Assembly: GCA_946538875.1 (NCBI GenBank)
Contig: CAMNHD010000043.1
Coordinates: 1 to 9,265 of the forward strand
Origin: an uncultured Treponema sp.
Lineage (GTDB): Bacteria > Spirochaetota > Spirochaetia > Treponematales > Treponemataceae
Direction: 5' to 3'
Length of the DNA stretch: 9,265 nt
Shown: in pieces, positions 1-5,810 of the stretch
How the letters are laid out: the number at the start of each line of letters is the position of its first letter
Numbering within the stretch: the stretch's first letter is position 1
Position numbers and translations under genes: made by a program
The notes under the pieces: model-generated
Told to the model about the DNA's origin: nothing
Database searches by the model: none
The model's input: only the letters and a program-made list of their open reading frames with translations

Positions 1-149
1 ATCAATGTCAGAGCCGAATAGTGTAGAGAAGCATAACAACGTATTATGCGTATATCATACTGGCCAACAGAATGGATATTTCCCTGCAAATGCCAAACGG
101 GGTGTTTTGTTTATAACCTTCTATCCACGGTTTTGTCTGAGCTTTTTTG
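1..149. other. Left-edge stretch without a recognisable gene
   Basis: I see no credible coding region here. Short open frames exist on both strands, but they run on into the GC-rich hairpin element and look like no protein I know. The stretch is AT-rich with a few TATA-like hexamers, and none has a well-spaced partner. No terminator-type hairpin followed by a T run is visible. A promoter or the end of a transcript from outside the window could lie here but cannot be shown. Confidence 0.4.
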
Positions 150-154
150 CGTAA

Positions 155-290
155 GGGATTGGAGGGGCGCCGCAGGCGTTGCGGAAGGAGCCCAGGCGAC
201 TGGGCAATGGAGGCCGCATCCGGCCGGAACCCCGGAAAGCCCGGCCCGAACGCAAGTGAGGGAAACGCCCATGATGACACGGGCTTTAGT
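155..290. repeat. GC-rich array of small hairpins; candidate structured RNA or intergenic repeat
   Basis: The sequence changes abruptly from AT-rich to GC-rich and contains consecutive perfect inverted repeats: CCGCA/TGCGG (170-174 with 180-184), GCCCAG/CTGGGC closed by a GCGA tetraloop of the GNRA type (190-195 with 200-205), GGCCG/CGGCC (212-216 with 221-225) and a weak CCGG/CCGG (232-235 with 241-244). GGGCG at 165-169 can pair with CGCCC at 266-270 and close the whole set as a multibranched fold. A last GCCC/GGGC pair (267-270 with 281-284) competes with that closing stem. It lies just downstream of the last codon of the minus-strand membrane gene, but no T run follows on either strand, so it is not a classic terminator. 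It may be a dispersed extragenic repeat, which only other copies in the genome could prove. The transcribed strand is unknown. Confidence 0.5.
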
Positions 291-298
291 CACATAGT

Positions 299-2218
299 TT
301 AGTGGTCATGCCGCGCCAAAAAGTTGACCGACACACCGGCAAATATCAGCAAGTAGAGAACCAGGCACACCCACACAACCCATGAGGGGAAGAAGCCTAC
401 CATCACATAGTTGACCACCTCATAGAAATAAGTGGCAACATCAATCACCAGGTAGGTGACTACGCCGTATAGAGGAACCAAAAAGAGCCAGCGGAACTTA
501 AAGTTCACTTTTTCCCCGTCAATGCGGTAGTTCCAACCCATTGTGGCCGCGATAATGCACAGAATCAGGATAAAGAAGGGATACAGTCCCCTGCACACCA
601 GATTCTTGATGAACACCTCATAGGAAAATCCGTAAGACTTTGCCTTCTTTACAAAGTTATGCAGCGCAATCAGATTCATCTTGTCAGGGCCGCCGGATGC
701 ATCCTTGAGCAGTACAAAGTCACTGTACGGCATTGAAAGCAGCATTGTGTTGGACTCGCCGAGAAGTTCACTTTCCAGCTGACGCATGTAACTCAGGTCC
801 TTAGGCTCCTCCGCCTGACTGAACCCTGCAATCTTGAGCACATCAAGGCTCACACCGCTTTCTTGATAGGAATACTTTGGCAGGGAAACAATGCCGCGTG
901 TCTTGCGGTCCACTGCCTGCAGCATAAGTACGGGAATCTGCCCCCATGACTTTCTGGCACCCACCGCCTCCTGCACGGATTCAGGGAGCATCTTGACAGG
1001 GGTAGCCACAACCTTTGCAATCGGAGCGTAGACCGAGCGCACAAACTTTCCCTGCTCAGAGTACGTCACTATGCTAAGACCATCCAGATAACGCACCGAG
1101 CGTCCGTCAAGCTTTGTGTCCATGACGCCCCGCGCATAGAACACACTGCGGGTCTTTTCTATTGGATTGTCCAGCGCAAAATACACGTTGCGGCTGTTCT
1201 CAAGCTGCTCCATAAGGTCAGTCTCGTCAATAAAGAAGTAGTCGTTGGCCAAAGCCTCCCTGGCAAGTTCCAGGAAACGCGTCACATCCGGGTCTTCGGA
1301 AATGCGGCCGGGGTATGACTGTAGTTCCAGGAAGTCATAGTAAGCCTTGACTATGTCGCTGGTGGCTCCTGCCTGCAGTGACTGATAAGCCTCCATCTTG
1401 CGGTTGTAGTAGTCAAGCTCTGCCTCGTTGTCAAAGCCGGACGGGTTGTGCAGTGCATTCCACGCCTGGTTTGCAAGAGCCGCCGCCTGTGACAGGTTTC
1501 CGTCAGTACCACTGCAGCCCGCCACTGCCAGTGACGCCCAGTAGTGTGCGTTGAACCAGTCTGAATTGTCTGCGCAGGCCTTTGCCTTTTCCACAAGCTC
1601 ACGCACGGAATAAGACATGTCCGCACTGGATATAAGCTTCTTTGAGTCAACAGTCTCCAGCTCGCGTTTTTCCTGACGGACCTTGTCACGCGCAAGCTTC
1701 ATCTCGTCCTCAACAAAGGTCAGCAGAGCCTGAGCTTCGGCATCCTTCCTTGAGATTTCCACGGCACGCTTTGCATACTGGTACGCAAATTCCGGCTGCC
1801 CAGCCTCCAGGAGATCATGGGCGGTTCCCTTTGCAAACTGCAGCTCTGCCGGACCGCTGCGGTAATCGGCAAGACGGTTCTTTGCCATGGGAGCAAAGAC
1901 TTCATGGTTAAAGGCGCAGAAAAACACAATTCCTATAGAAACAAGCACCACTCCCTTAAAGCGGTCAAACTGTGCCTGTGTAAAACGTCTGCCGTTGCCG
2001 TGGACTCCCTGCCAGTGGACGGAACATGCCACTGTAAACCCGCTCAGCAGAATGGCAGGCAGCATCAGCAGGAACCACTCAAGCCCGCGGAAGAATCTGT
2101 AGCCGTCGGCATCACCTGCGTTAAGAAGAGGAAGTCCCCTGTAACCATAAGTCACGGCCATACAGACGCCAAAAATCATTATTTTATAGATACTAATTAT
2201 CAGGATAACGCGCTTCAT
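299..2218 (-). CDS. Membrane protein with a large TPR-like middle region (3 + 3 helices), function unknown
   Basis: This is a 639-residue protein I cannot name. It has three hydrophobic segments near the N-terminus (about residues 4-24, 48-68, 89-106), a soluble region of roughly 435 residues, and three more near the C-terminus (about 545-562, 576-597, 612-634). Basic residues at both ends (MKR, ARHDH) put the termini in the cytoplasm and the middle outside it. The early middle region (about 126-235) is helical and resembles tetratricopeptide repeats, with Ala/Tyr-rich helix pairs and a charged Lys/Glu linker around 170-195. I chose the ATG at 2218 because a GGGG stretch lies 7 nt upstream; a GTG at 2224 would add two residues. 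It starts 15 bp after the stop of the upstream membrane gene, so the two are almost certainly co-transcribed. The helix layout recalls the LPS-export permeases LptF/LptG, but I see no sequence motif supporting that; treat it as a topology resemblance only. Confidence 0.85.
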   Translation of the reverse strand: MKRVILIISIYKIMIFGVCMAVTYGYRGLPLLNAGDADGYRFFRGLEWFLLMLPAILLSGFTVACSVHWQGVHGNGRRFTQAQFDRFKGVVLVSIGIVFFCAFNHEVFAPMAKNRLADYRSGPAELQFAKGTAHDLLEAGQPEFAYQYAKRAVEISRKDAEAQALLTFVEDEMKLARDKVRQEKRELETVDSKKLISSADMSYSVRELVEKAKACADNSDWFNAHYWASLAVAGCSGTDGNLSQAAALANQAWNALHNPSGFDNEAELDYYNRKMEAYQSLQAGATSDIVKAYYDFLELQSYPGRISEDPDVTRFLELAREALANDYFFIDETDLMEQLENSRNVYFALDNPIEKTRSVFYARGVMDTKLDGRSVRYLDGLSIVTYSEQGKFVRSVYAPIAKVVATPVKMLPESVQEAVGARKSWGQIPVLMLQAVDRKTRGIVSLPKYSYQESGVSLDVLKIAGFSQAEEPKDLSYMRQLESELLGESNTMLLSMPYSDFVLLKDASGGPDKMNLIALHNFVKKAKSYGFSYEVFIKNLVCRGLYPFFILILCIIAATMGWNYRIDGEKVNFKFRWLFLVPLYGVVTYLVIDVATYFYEVVNYVMVGFFPSWVVWVCLVLYLLIFAGVSVNFLARHDH

Positions 2219-2233
2219 ACTCACACCCCAGTC

Positions 2234-3235
2234 CTATTCGTCAAACTCAGTGCCTTCATTGCGGCGCTTAAAGTGCACCACAGTACCGATTGTGGAGAAC
2301 ACAACAAAGCAGAGCAGGTTTCCAAAAACCGCAGTCGGATTGCACACAGGTGTAAGTGCCTTGGCAAAGTTGTTTACGGCACTCACCACAGGATAACACA
2401 GCGAACCCTTGTACAGGCCGGAATATGCAAGCATGTTGAACAGTATTATGCAGAGGGAGATAAAGATAATCATCACCACATTCACCAGTCTCCAGCGGGA
2501 AAGCCTCTTTATGCCATAGACAGAAAGCAGGGCGGCTCCCATTGTGGCGAACAGCAGCCAGTACACATAACCGTGCCTGAACGTGGCGGAGGCCAGTCCC
2601 ATAAACTGTGAGGTCATGCGGGTGGCTGTGCTGGTCACAGGAGGCATCTCTATGGTGCTCTGGATAAGATAGTCAAGGAAGCCATGACTCTCGGGAACCT
2701 TCATGTTGCGGAATGTCTGGACGGAATTGTCCGGGTCATCAAGGTCAATTACAAGACCATCAGAACTGTTGTCCTCAAGAATTCTGGAATAATAAAGGAT
2801 TTTATCGTCCACCGAACGGAAATACCCGGTTGAAAGATACTCCCGGGCCTCGACGTCATTGGCATGAGCCAGGGAATATTTGGCGGAAACATTGAACATC
2901 ACCGGCATCAGCACCAGCCATGACAGTGCATACAGGACGATATACACGGAAAAAGGAAGCACCCCCTTGCTGGCGTGTCGTATAAGGTACAGGCACATCA
3001 GAAGGTTTGTCAGAACCAGTACAACCGGCGACATCACCAGCAGCCCGGAAATAAAGTACTTAAAGCCGAATGCAGAAATTCCCTGACCAGCCACAATATG
3101 AGTGCAAAGAACATAGACTGTATAAACGCCTGCAGCCGCCAGTGTTCCGGCTATGACAACACAGACATAGAAAAGCAGGAGTTGAAAAACTGTTTTTATA
3201 GAATTATTTTCCTTCATTACATAATAGGATAACAT
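2234..3235 (-). CDS. Six-helix membrane protein (3 + 3 helices around a short outer domain), function unknown
   Basis: This 333-residue protein has hydrophobic helices at about 17-44, 61-85, 92-115, 222-241, 250-272 and 300-321. A hydrophilic region of about 105 residues (116-221) lies between helices 3 and 4. The basic stretch after the last helix (HFKRRNE) suggests a cytoplasmic C-terminus, so the middle region should face outward. That region includes a GYFRSVDDKILYYS stretch (137-150) of the kind seen in outer loops of permeases, and an Asp-rich turn around 164-169. It is the first gene of a pair with the larger protein downstream, which shares the layout; together they could form a heteromeric membrane complex (inference). 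ATG at 3235 and ATG at 3217 are both possible starts and neither has a clear ribosome binding site, so the first six residues are uncertain. Upstream lies the DnaA-box region, from which it must be transcribed. Confidence 0.85.
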   Translation of the reverse strand: MLSYYVMKENNSIKTVFQLLLFYVCVVIAGTLAAAGVYTVYVLCTHIVAGQGISAFGFKYFISGLLVMSPVVLVLTNLLMCLYLIRHASKGVLPFSVYIVLYALSWLVLMPVMFNVSAKYSLAHANDVEAREYLSTGYFRSVDDKILYYSRILEDNSSDGLVIDLDDPDNSVQTFRNMKVPESHGFLDYLIQSTIEMPPVTSTATRMTSQFMGLASATFRHGYVYWLLFATMGAALLSVYGIKRLSRWRLVNVVMIIFISLCIILFNMLAYSGLYKGSLCYPVVSAVNNFAKALTPVCNPTAVFGNLLCFVVFSTIGTVVHFKRRNEGTEFDE

Positions 3236-3323
3236 TATTATGCCAAAAAAACAACCTTTGCTTTATTTTCAAAACTTAAAAATCAATTTTGCACCGTAAA
3301 TCACTGAATTCACACTGGGAGCA

Positions 3324-3554
3324 CACAAGTTTTCCACAGTTTGTCCAATCGAATTCTGACGAATTTGTGGATAATTTGCTAAGTCACTGTTTGATGTGAA
3401 AATACAAAAATTTACTATACTAATTTATAAATCTTTGTATTATAAGTAGTTATAAGTTACTTAATTTTATATGAACAATTCCTTAAATTCTCGTTCCTGT
3501 AAAATTCACACAAATTCCCTTTGTATAACCAATTTAGCCACAAGTTTTCCACAG
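3324..3554 (+). repeat. 16-bp direct repeat pair containing DnaA boxes
   Basis: CACAAGTTTTCCACAG occurs identically at 3324-3339 and 3539-3554, 215 bp apart. Each copy contains one exact DnaA box with seven extra matching bases around it. The two copies flank the AT-rich core and the third, oppositely oriented exact box. The extended identity suggests either duplication or selection on a longer recognition sequence than the nine-base box. Confidence 0.8.
3399..3471. other. Very AT-rich core, candidate DNA unwinding element
   Basis: Only about 9 of these 73 bases are G or C, far below the surrounding genes. TTATAAGT is repeated at 3440-3447 and 3450-3457, exactly 10 bp apart, so the copies lie on the same face of the helix. 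The core lies between the left and right DnaA-box groups. Such a segment could melt easily, as in a replication origin, but intergenic DNA in AT-rich bacteria can also look like this. Confidence 0.45.
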
Positions 3555-3568
3555 GCTGGGGGTAAATT

Positions 3569-3588
3569 CTGTGCAAAACTGTGCAAAA
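3569..3588 (-). repeat. Tandem 10-bp repeat, two copies, DnaA-box-like
   Basis: CTGTGCAAAA is repeated head-to-tail at 3569-3578 and 3579-3588. Each copy carries, on the minus strand, TTTTGCACA, one base away from the DnaA box TTTTCCACA. The period of 10 bp is close to one helical turn, as expected for cooperative binding of one protein. It lies directly beyond the terminator of the STAS gene. Confidence 0.6.
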
Positions 3589-3598
3589 CGCCCCGGAC

Positions 3599-3626
3599 AA
3601 AAAAAATCCGGACCAAAGCCCGGATT
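3599..3626 (-). terminator. Rho-independent terminator of the STAS gene
   Basis: Read on the minus strand, AATCCGG, an 8-base loop and CCGGATT form a perfect 7-bp stem, followed by an unbroken run of T that begins inside the stem's 3' arm (the eight A's at 3599-3606 on the plus strand). It begins 22 bp after the stop codon of the STAS gene. It separates that transcript from the DnaA-box region and the membrane genes. Confidence 0.88.
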
Positions 3627-3648
3627 CATAAGAAAATGCAATGTGATG

Positions 3649-4197
3649 TCAGCCCAGGAACACATGTCCCTGCTGGTCAATGGCAAGAATAGACTTGCAG
3701 TCGGAACAGCGGAAGCGGCCGCTCTTGGTAGCCTTAAGACGCCTTGAGCAGACCGGGCAGTTGAACACCTTGGGGAAGATGGAATTTTCAACAGGTGCCC
3801 CGTGCTTAAAGAAGTCCTTTGCCTCTGTAAGCGATTCCTTGATATTAAAGAACTGGCTGAATCCAAGAAGCTGAAAGACTTCATAGACCTTTGGCTGTAT
3901 ACTGAGCAGGACTATATCTCCGCCCTTTGGCTTTACCAGCTTGAGGAAAGCGGTAAAAGAGCCGATTCCTGTCGAAGAAACATAGTTCAAACTGGCACAA
4001 TTAAAAATCAAATTAACAAATCCGGCACTGACGATTTTCCCAACCTGCTTTTGGAAGTACACAGAATTGTAAGTGTCTATGTATCCGTTCAGATTCACAA
4101 TCAGACAACTGTTTACATCATCCTGCTTTTCAAGCAGCATCTTGAGGCTGTCGTCTTTTTCGTCATCAAAACCAGGCACAAGCTCGTTGTTATTCAT
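3649..4197 (-). CDS. STAS-domain protein with C-terminal zinc ribbon (anti-sigma-factor antagonist-like)
   Basis: The 182-residue product has an acidic N-terminal tail (1-27), a STAS domain (about 28-132) and a zinc ribbon with two CxxC pairs (Cys147/150 and Cys164/167). The stretch YVSSTGIGS (72-80) corresponds to the SpoIIAA/RsbV phosphorylation loop, so Ser75 or Thr76 is the likely switch residue. Family members bind anti-sigma kinases when unphosphorylated and release them when phosphorylated. No partner kinase or phosphatase gene is visible nearby. The ribbon is not part of the classic antagonists and may give a second binding surface. I chose the ATG at 4197 because GGAGG lies just upstream (spacing short, 3 nt) and because a candidate promoter would start transcription near 4246. 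An in-frame ATG at 4242 would add 15 unconserved-looking residues and has no ribosome site. The gene appears to be transcribed alone, with its own terminator. Confidence 0.88.
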   Translation of the reverse strand: MNNNELVPGFDDEKDDSLKMLLEKQDDVNSCLIVNLNGYIDTYNSVYFQKQVGKIVSAGFVNLIFNCASLNYVSSTGIGSFTAFLKLVKPKGGDIVLLSIQPKVYEVFQLLGFSQFFNIKESLTEAKDFFKHGAPVENSIFPKVFNCPVCSRRLKATKSGRFRCSDCKSILAIDQQGHVFLG

Positions 4198-4252
4198 ACT
4201 CCTCCGGCTGCCTGCCCCAAATGCAGACAGTTTAGATTCCATATTAGTTTCT

Positions 4253-4281
4253 ATTGTACAATTTTCAAGGCAAGTCTTAAA
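4253..4281 (-). promoter_or_regulatory. Possible promoter of the STAS gene
   Basis: On the minus strand TACAAT (4253-4258) matches the -10 consensus at five of six bases. The hexamer 17 bp upstream, TTTAAG (4276-4281), is a poor -35. Transcription would begin near 4246, leaving about 50 nt of leader including the GGAGG site before the ATG at 4197. This supports the shorter STAS reading. The match is modest and the surroundings are AT-rich, so it could be chance. Confidence 0.33.
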
Positions 4282-4331
4282 AGTCTATTTTAAAATACCT
4301 CGTTATATAGTACACCAAAAAATGAGATTAG

Positions 4332-5036
4332 TCAAACTGTTGTTTTACCCGGAGTCCAGCCTTTATCAACATTAAGCAGAACTCCATTCAGTTCCCCGTG
4401 CTCCATAAGATACAAAGCGTGTTCAGCAAGGCTCCCGGGACTTACGCAAGAAGTCCCCGGCGGCGGGTCGCGTGTAAAACCAGGCATCAAGCCGTTGCAG
4501 GTAATCCCACTTTCACTATATTCGGCAGAAACTGATTTGATTATTACAGAAATTCCCGTTTTGGCACCTGCATAGGCCGCATTGCTTGAGTAATTCCGTA
4601 CAGAATCGGTTCTTGTGCCTCCAAAAAGCACTATGCGTCCGAACCTGCGCCCAAGCATTCCCTTAAGACTCAGGCTCACAAGCATACCCGGCAGCGCATA
4701 GTCGTGGAGCGCAAGCAGTTCCCAGTCAGAAGCACTGGTCTGATGCAGACTCTTCCGGACGAATGGACCATAGCACACCACAAGTATGTCCGTTTCCCCG
4801 GCAAGTTTTCCCAGTCCGCTGGATTCCACTGTGTCCGCAACGGAACCAGTCTGGAAATCGGCACGGCAAAAGCCTATGCGGGTATCAGATTCGACTATAG
4901 GCTTCCAGGAACGGCCGCTTACTGTAACCAAGGCTCCCCGTAAAGCCAAAGCCCTGGCTGTTTCAAGGCCGACCGAACTGGTACCTCCAACCACAAGGGC
5001 TTTTTTCCCCTGCAATACAGATTCATTTCCTGCCAT
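4332..5036 (-). CDS. Short-chain dehydrogenase/reductase family protein
   Basis: The 234-residue product has an SDR Rossmann fold: the nucleotide-binding turn GGTSSVGLE (17-25) near the N-terminus and the catalytic pair Tyr155/Lys159 in YAGAK. Length fits the classical SDR class (about 250). Two usual signatures are altered: the NNAG segment reads VCYGPF (87-92), and the usual catalytic Ser about 13 residues before Tyr155 falls in a GGTRT stretch (139-143), where Thr could substitute. The C-terminus (NGVLLNVDKGW) fits the end of the fold. The substrate cannot be told from sequence. The start is set at the ATG at 5036, which follows AAAGGAT directly; an ATG at 5057 would add seven residues but would put a good -10 box (TATAAT) inside the coding region. 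It diverges from the methyltransferase gene across 42 bp. The next gene, for the STAS protein, begins 134 bp downstream and probably has its own promoter. Confidence 0.85.
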   Translation of the reverse strand: MAGNESVLQGKKALVVGGTSSVGLETARALALRGALVTVSGRSWKPIVESDTRIGFCRADFQTGSVADTVESSGLGKLAGETDILVVCYGPFVRKSLHQTSASDWELLALHDYALPGMLVSLSLKGMLGRRFGRIVLFGGTRTDSVRNYSSNAAYAGAKTGISVIIKSVSAEYSESGITCNGLMPGFTRDPPPGTSCVSPGSLAEHALYLMEHGELNGVLLNVDKGWTPGKTTV

Positions 5037-5078
5037 ATCCTTTATATTATAGCACATTTTTTGAAAAAACTATATATT
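5037..5078. promoter_or_regulatory. Shared divergent promoter region
   Basis: The 42 bp between the divergent SDR and methyltransferase starts are almost all A/T. On the minus strand TATAAT (5046-5051) is a perfect -10 with an extended TG (TGCTATAAT). On the plus strand TATTAT (5045-5050) overlaps it and would give the methyltransferase a leader of about 20 nt. Neither has a strong -35. If the minus -10 is used, the SDR message would begin only a few bases before its ATG, nearly leaderless. Confidence 0.4.
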
Positions 5079-5810
5079 ATGCCTATGAATTTGAACAATA
5101 TTGCAATAGTCCTGTGCCGGCCCGACGAAAGCCGCAACATAGGAGCCGCATGCAGGGCAATGGCAAACAACGGTATCTCCGACCTCCGCATTGTGGGAAA
5201 ACGCAGCGACTACGATGACGAAAGAGTCCGCATTCTAGCCATACACGCAGCACCGCTTTGGGAAAACGCACGCTTTTACGACTCCATCACACAGGCAACC
5301 GCCGACTGCACCTGTGCCGCCGCCACCACCCGCCGCAGGGGAAAGAACCGCAAGGGGAAACTGCTGCTGCCGGAGGAATTCGCCTCTTCCGCAGCAGTGA
5401 ACAGTCTGGATGCAGGCAAAACCGCCGTCGTCTTTGGAAACGAGCGTACAGGCCTAACCGATTCAGAGGTAGATGAATGCACTGTAGGCATAACAATTCC
5501 CTCCTCCGAGGACTTTCCTTCGCTGAACCTCAGCCACGCCGTACAGATAATCTGTTACCATCTGTTCAGGACAACCCAAAAAGACTACACCGGCTACACC
5601 CCGGTCAACCTAAGCCGTCTGGACTCCTGCGTCGACCGCATCTGCTCCAACCTCAAGACAATAGGCTTTTTCAGCATAACCGGCCGTGATGAGATGGAGA
5701 GATTCTGGAGGGGAATTCTTTCAAGGGCCGCACTAAGCGAGGGAGAAGCACAGTATATAGAAAAAATCTTTGACAAGGCAGCCGGACTTTCCAAAAGCGG
5801 ACGCAGCTAA
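5079..5810 (+). CDS. trmJ: TrmJ-type SPOUT RNA 2'-O-methyltransferase
   Basis: The 243-residue product belongs to the SpoU/TrmH superfamily and most resembles TrmJ, which uses S-adenosylmethionine to methylate the ribose of nucleotide 32 in the tRNA anticodon loop. Motif 1 is RNIGAACRAM (19-28), with Arg26 the expected catalytic residue. Motif 2 is VFGNERTGLT (118-127). Motif 3 is SLNLSHAVQI (148-157). Motifs 2 and 3 form the knotted cofactor site. The C-terminal helices (about 205-235, FWRGILSRA...YIEKIF) match the TrmJ extension, and the length is like E. coli TrmJ (246). I chose the ATG at 5079; ATG at 5085 is also possible, and a TTG at 5061 would add six residues. None has a Shine-Dalgarno site. 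It is the only plus-strand gene in the window, and its stop overlaps the stop of the convergent sigma-54 activator. A different nucleoside target within the family cannot be excluded. Confidence 0.9.
   Translation: MPMNLNNIAIVLCRPDESRNIGAACRAMANNGISDLRIVGKRSDYDDERVRILAIHAAPLWENARFYDSITQATADCTCAAATTRRRGKNRKGKLLLPEEFASSAAVNSLDAGKTAVVFGNERTGLTDSEVDECTVGITIPSSEDFPSLNLSHAVQIICYHLFRTTQKDYTGYTPVNLSRLDSCVDRICSNLKTIGFFSITGRDEMERFWRGILSRAALSEGEAQYIEKIFDKAAGLSKSGRS

Larger units (their letters stand above)
3287..3588. promoter_or_regulatory. Cluster of DnaA boxes in a 413-bp intergenic region; origin-like or DnaA-regulated site
   Basis: Exact matches to the DnaA box TTWTCCACA occur at 3330-3338 (plus, TTTTCCACA), 3366-3374 (minus, TTATCCACA) and 3545-3553 (plus, TTTTCCACA). 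Single-mismatch versions lie at 3534-3542 (plus, TTAGCCACA) and at 3570-3578 and 3580-3588 (both minus, TTTTGCACA). A weaker one with two mismatches is at 3287-3295. With equal base frequencies, about 0.006 exact boxes would be expected in 413 bp on both strands; three are present. An AT-rich core lies between the left and right box groups, the usual arrangement of a bacterial unwinding site. The gene for DnaA is not in this window. The region is also the only place from which the downstream membrane genes can be transcribed, so DnaA-controlled transcription or a DnaA-titrating locus are alternatives to an origin. Confidence 0.6.

Noticed and set aside
267..290. GCCC/GGGC hairpin as terminator of the membrane operon
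   Set aside because: The stem is 4 bp with a 10-base loop and lacks a T run on the minus strand.
46..297. An 83-residue plus-strand open frame, and minus-strand frames over the same bases, at the left edge
   Set aside because: Most of the frame reads through the GC-rich hairpin element; the predicted peptides look like translated structured DNA and have no ribosome binding site or recognisable domain.
1817..2611. A 264-residue plus-strand open frame antisense to both membrane genes
   Set aside because: The minus-strand proteins show clear membrane helices and a sensible tandem layout. The plus-strand product is a Lys/His/Gln-rich string without pattern and crosses the gene junction.
3236..3300. 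Promoter directly upstream of the membrane pair
   Set aside because: Several TATA-like hexamers exist, but no pair of -35 and -10 elements has acceptable spacing; I could not choose one honestly.
4300..4334. Terminator after the SDR gene
   Set aside because: There is a run of six T's on the minus strand, but the only nearby hairpin is a 4-bp AT-rich one too weak to count.
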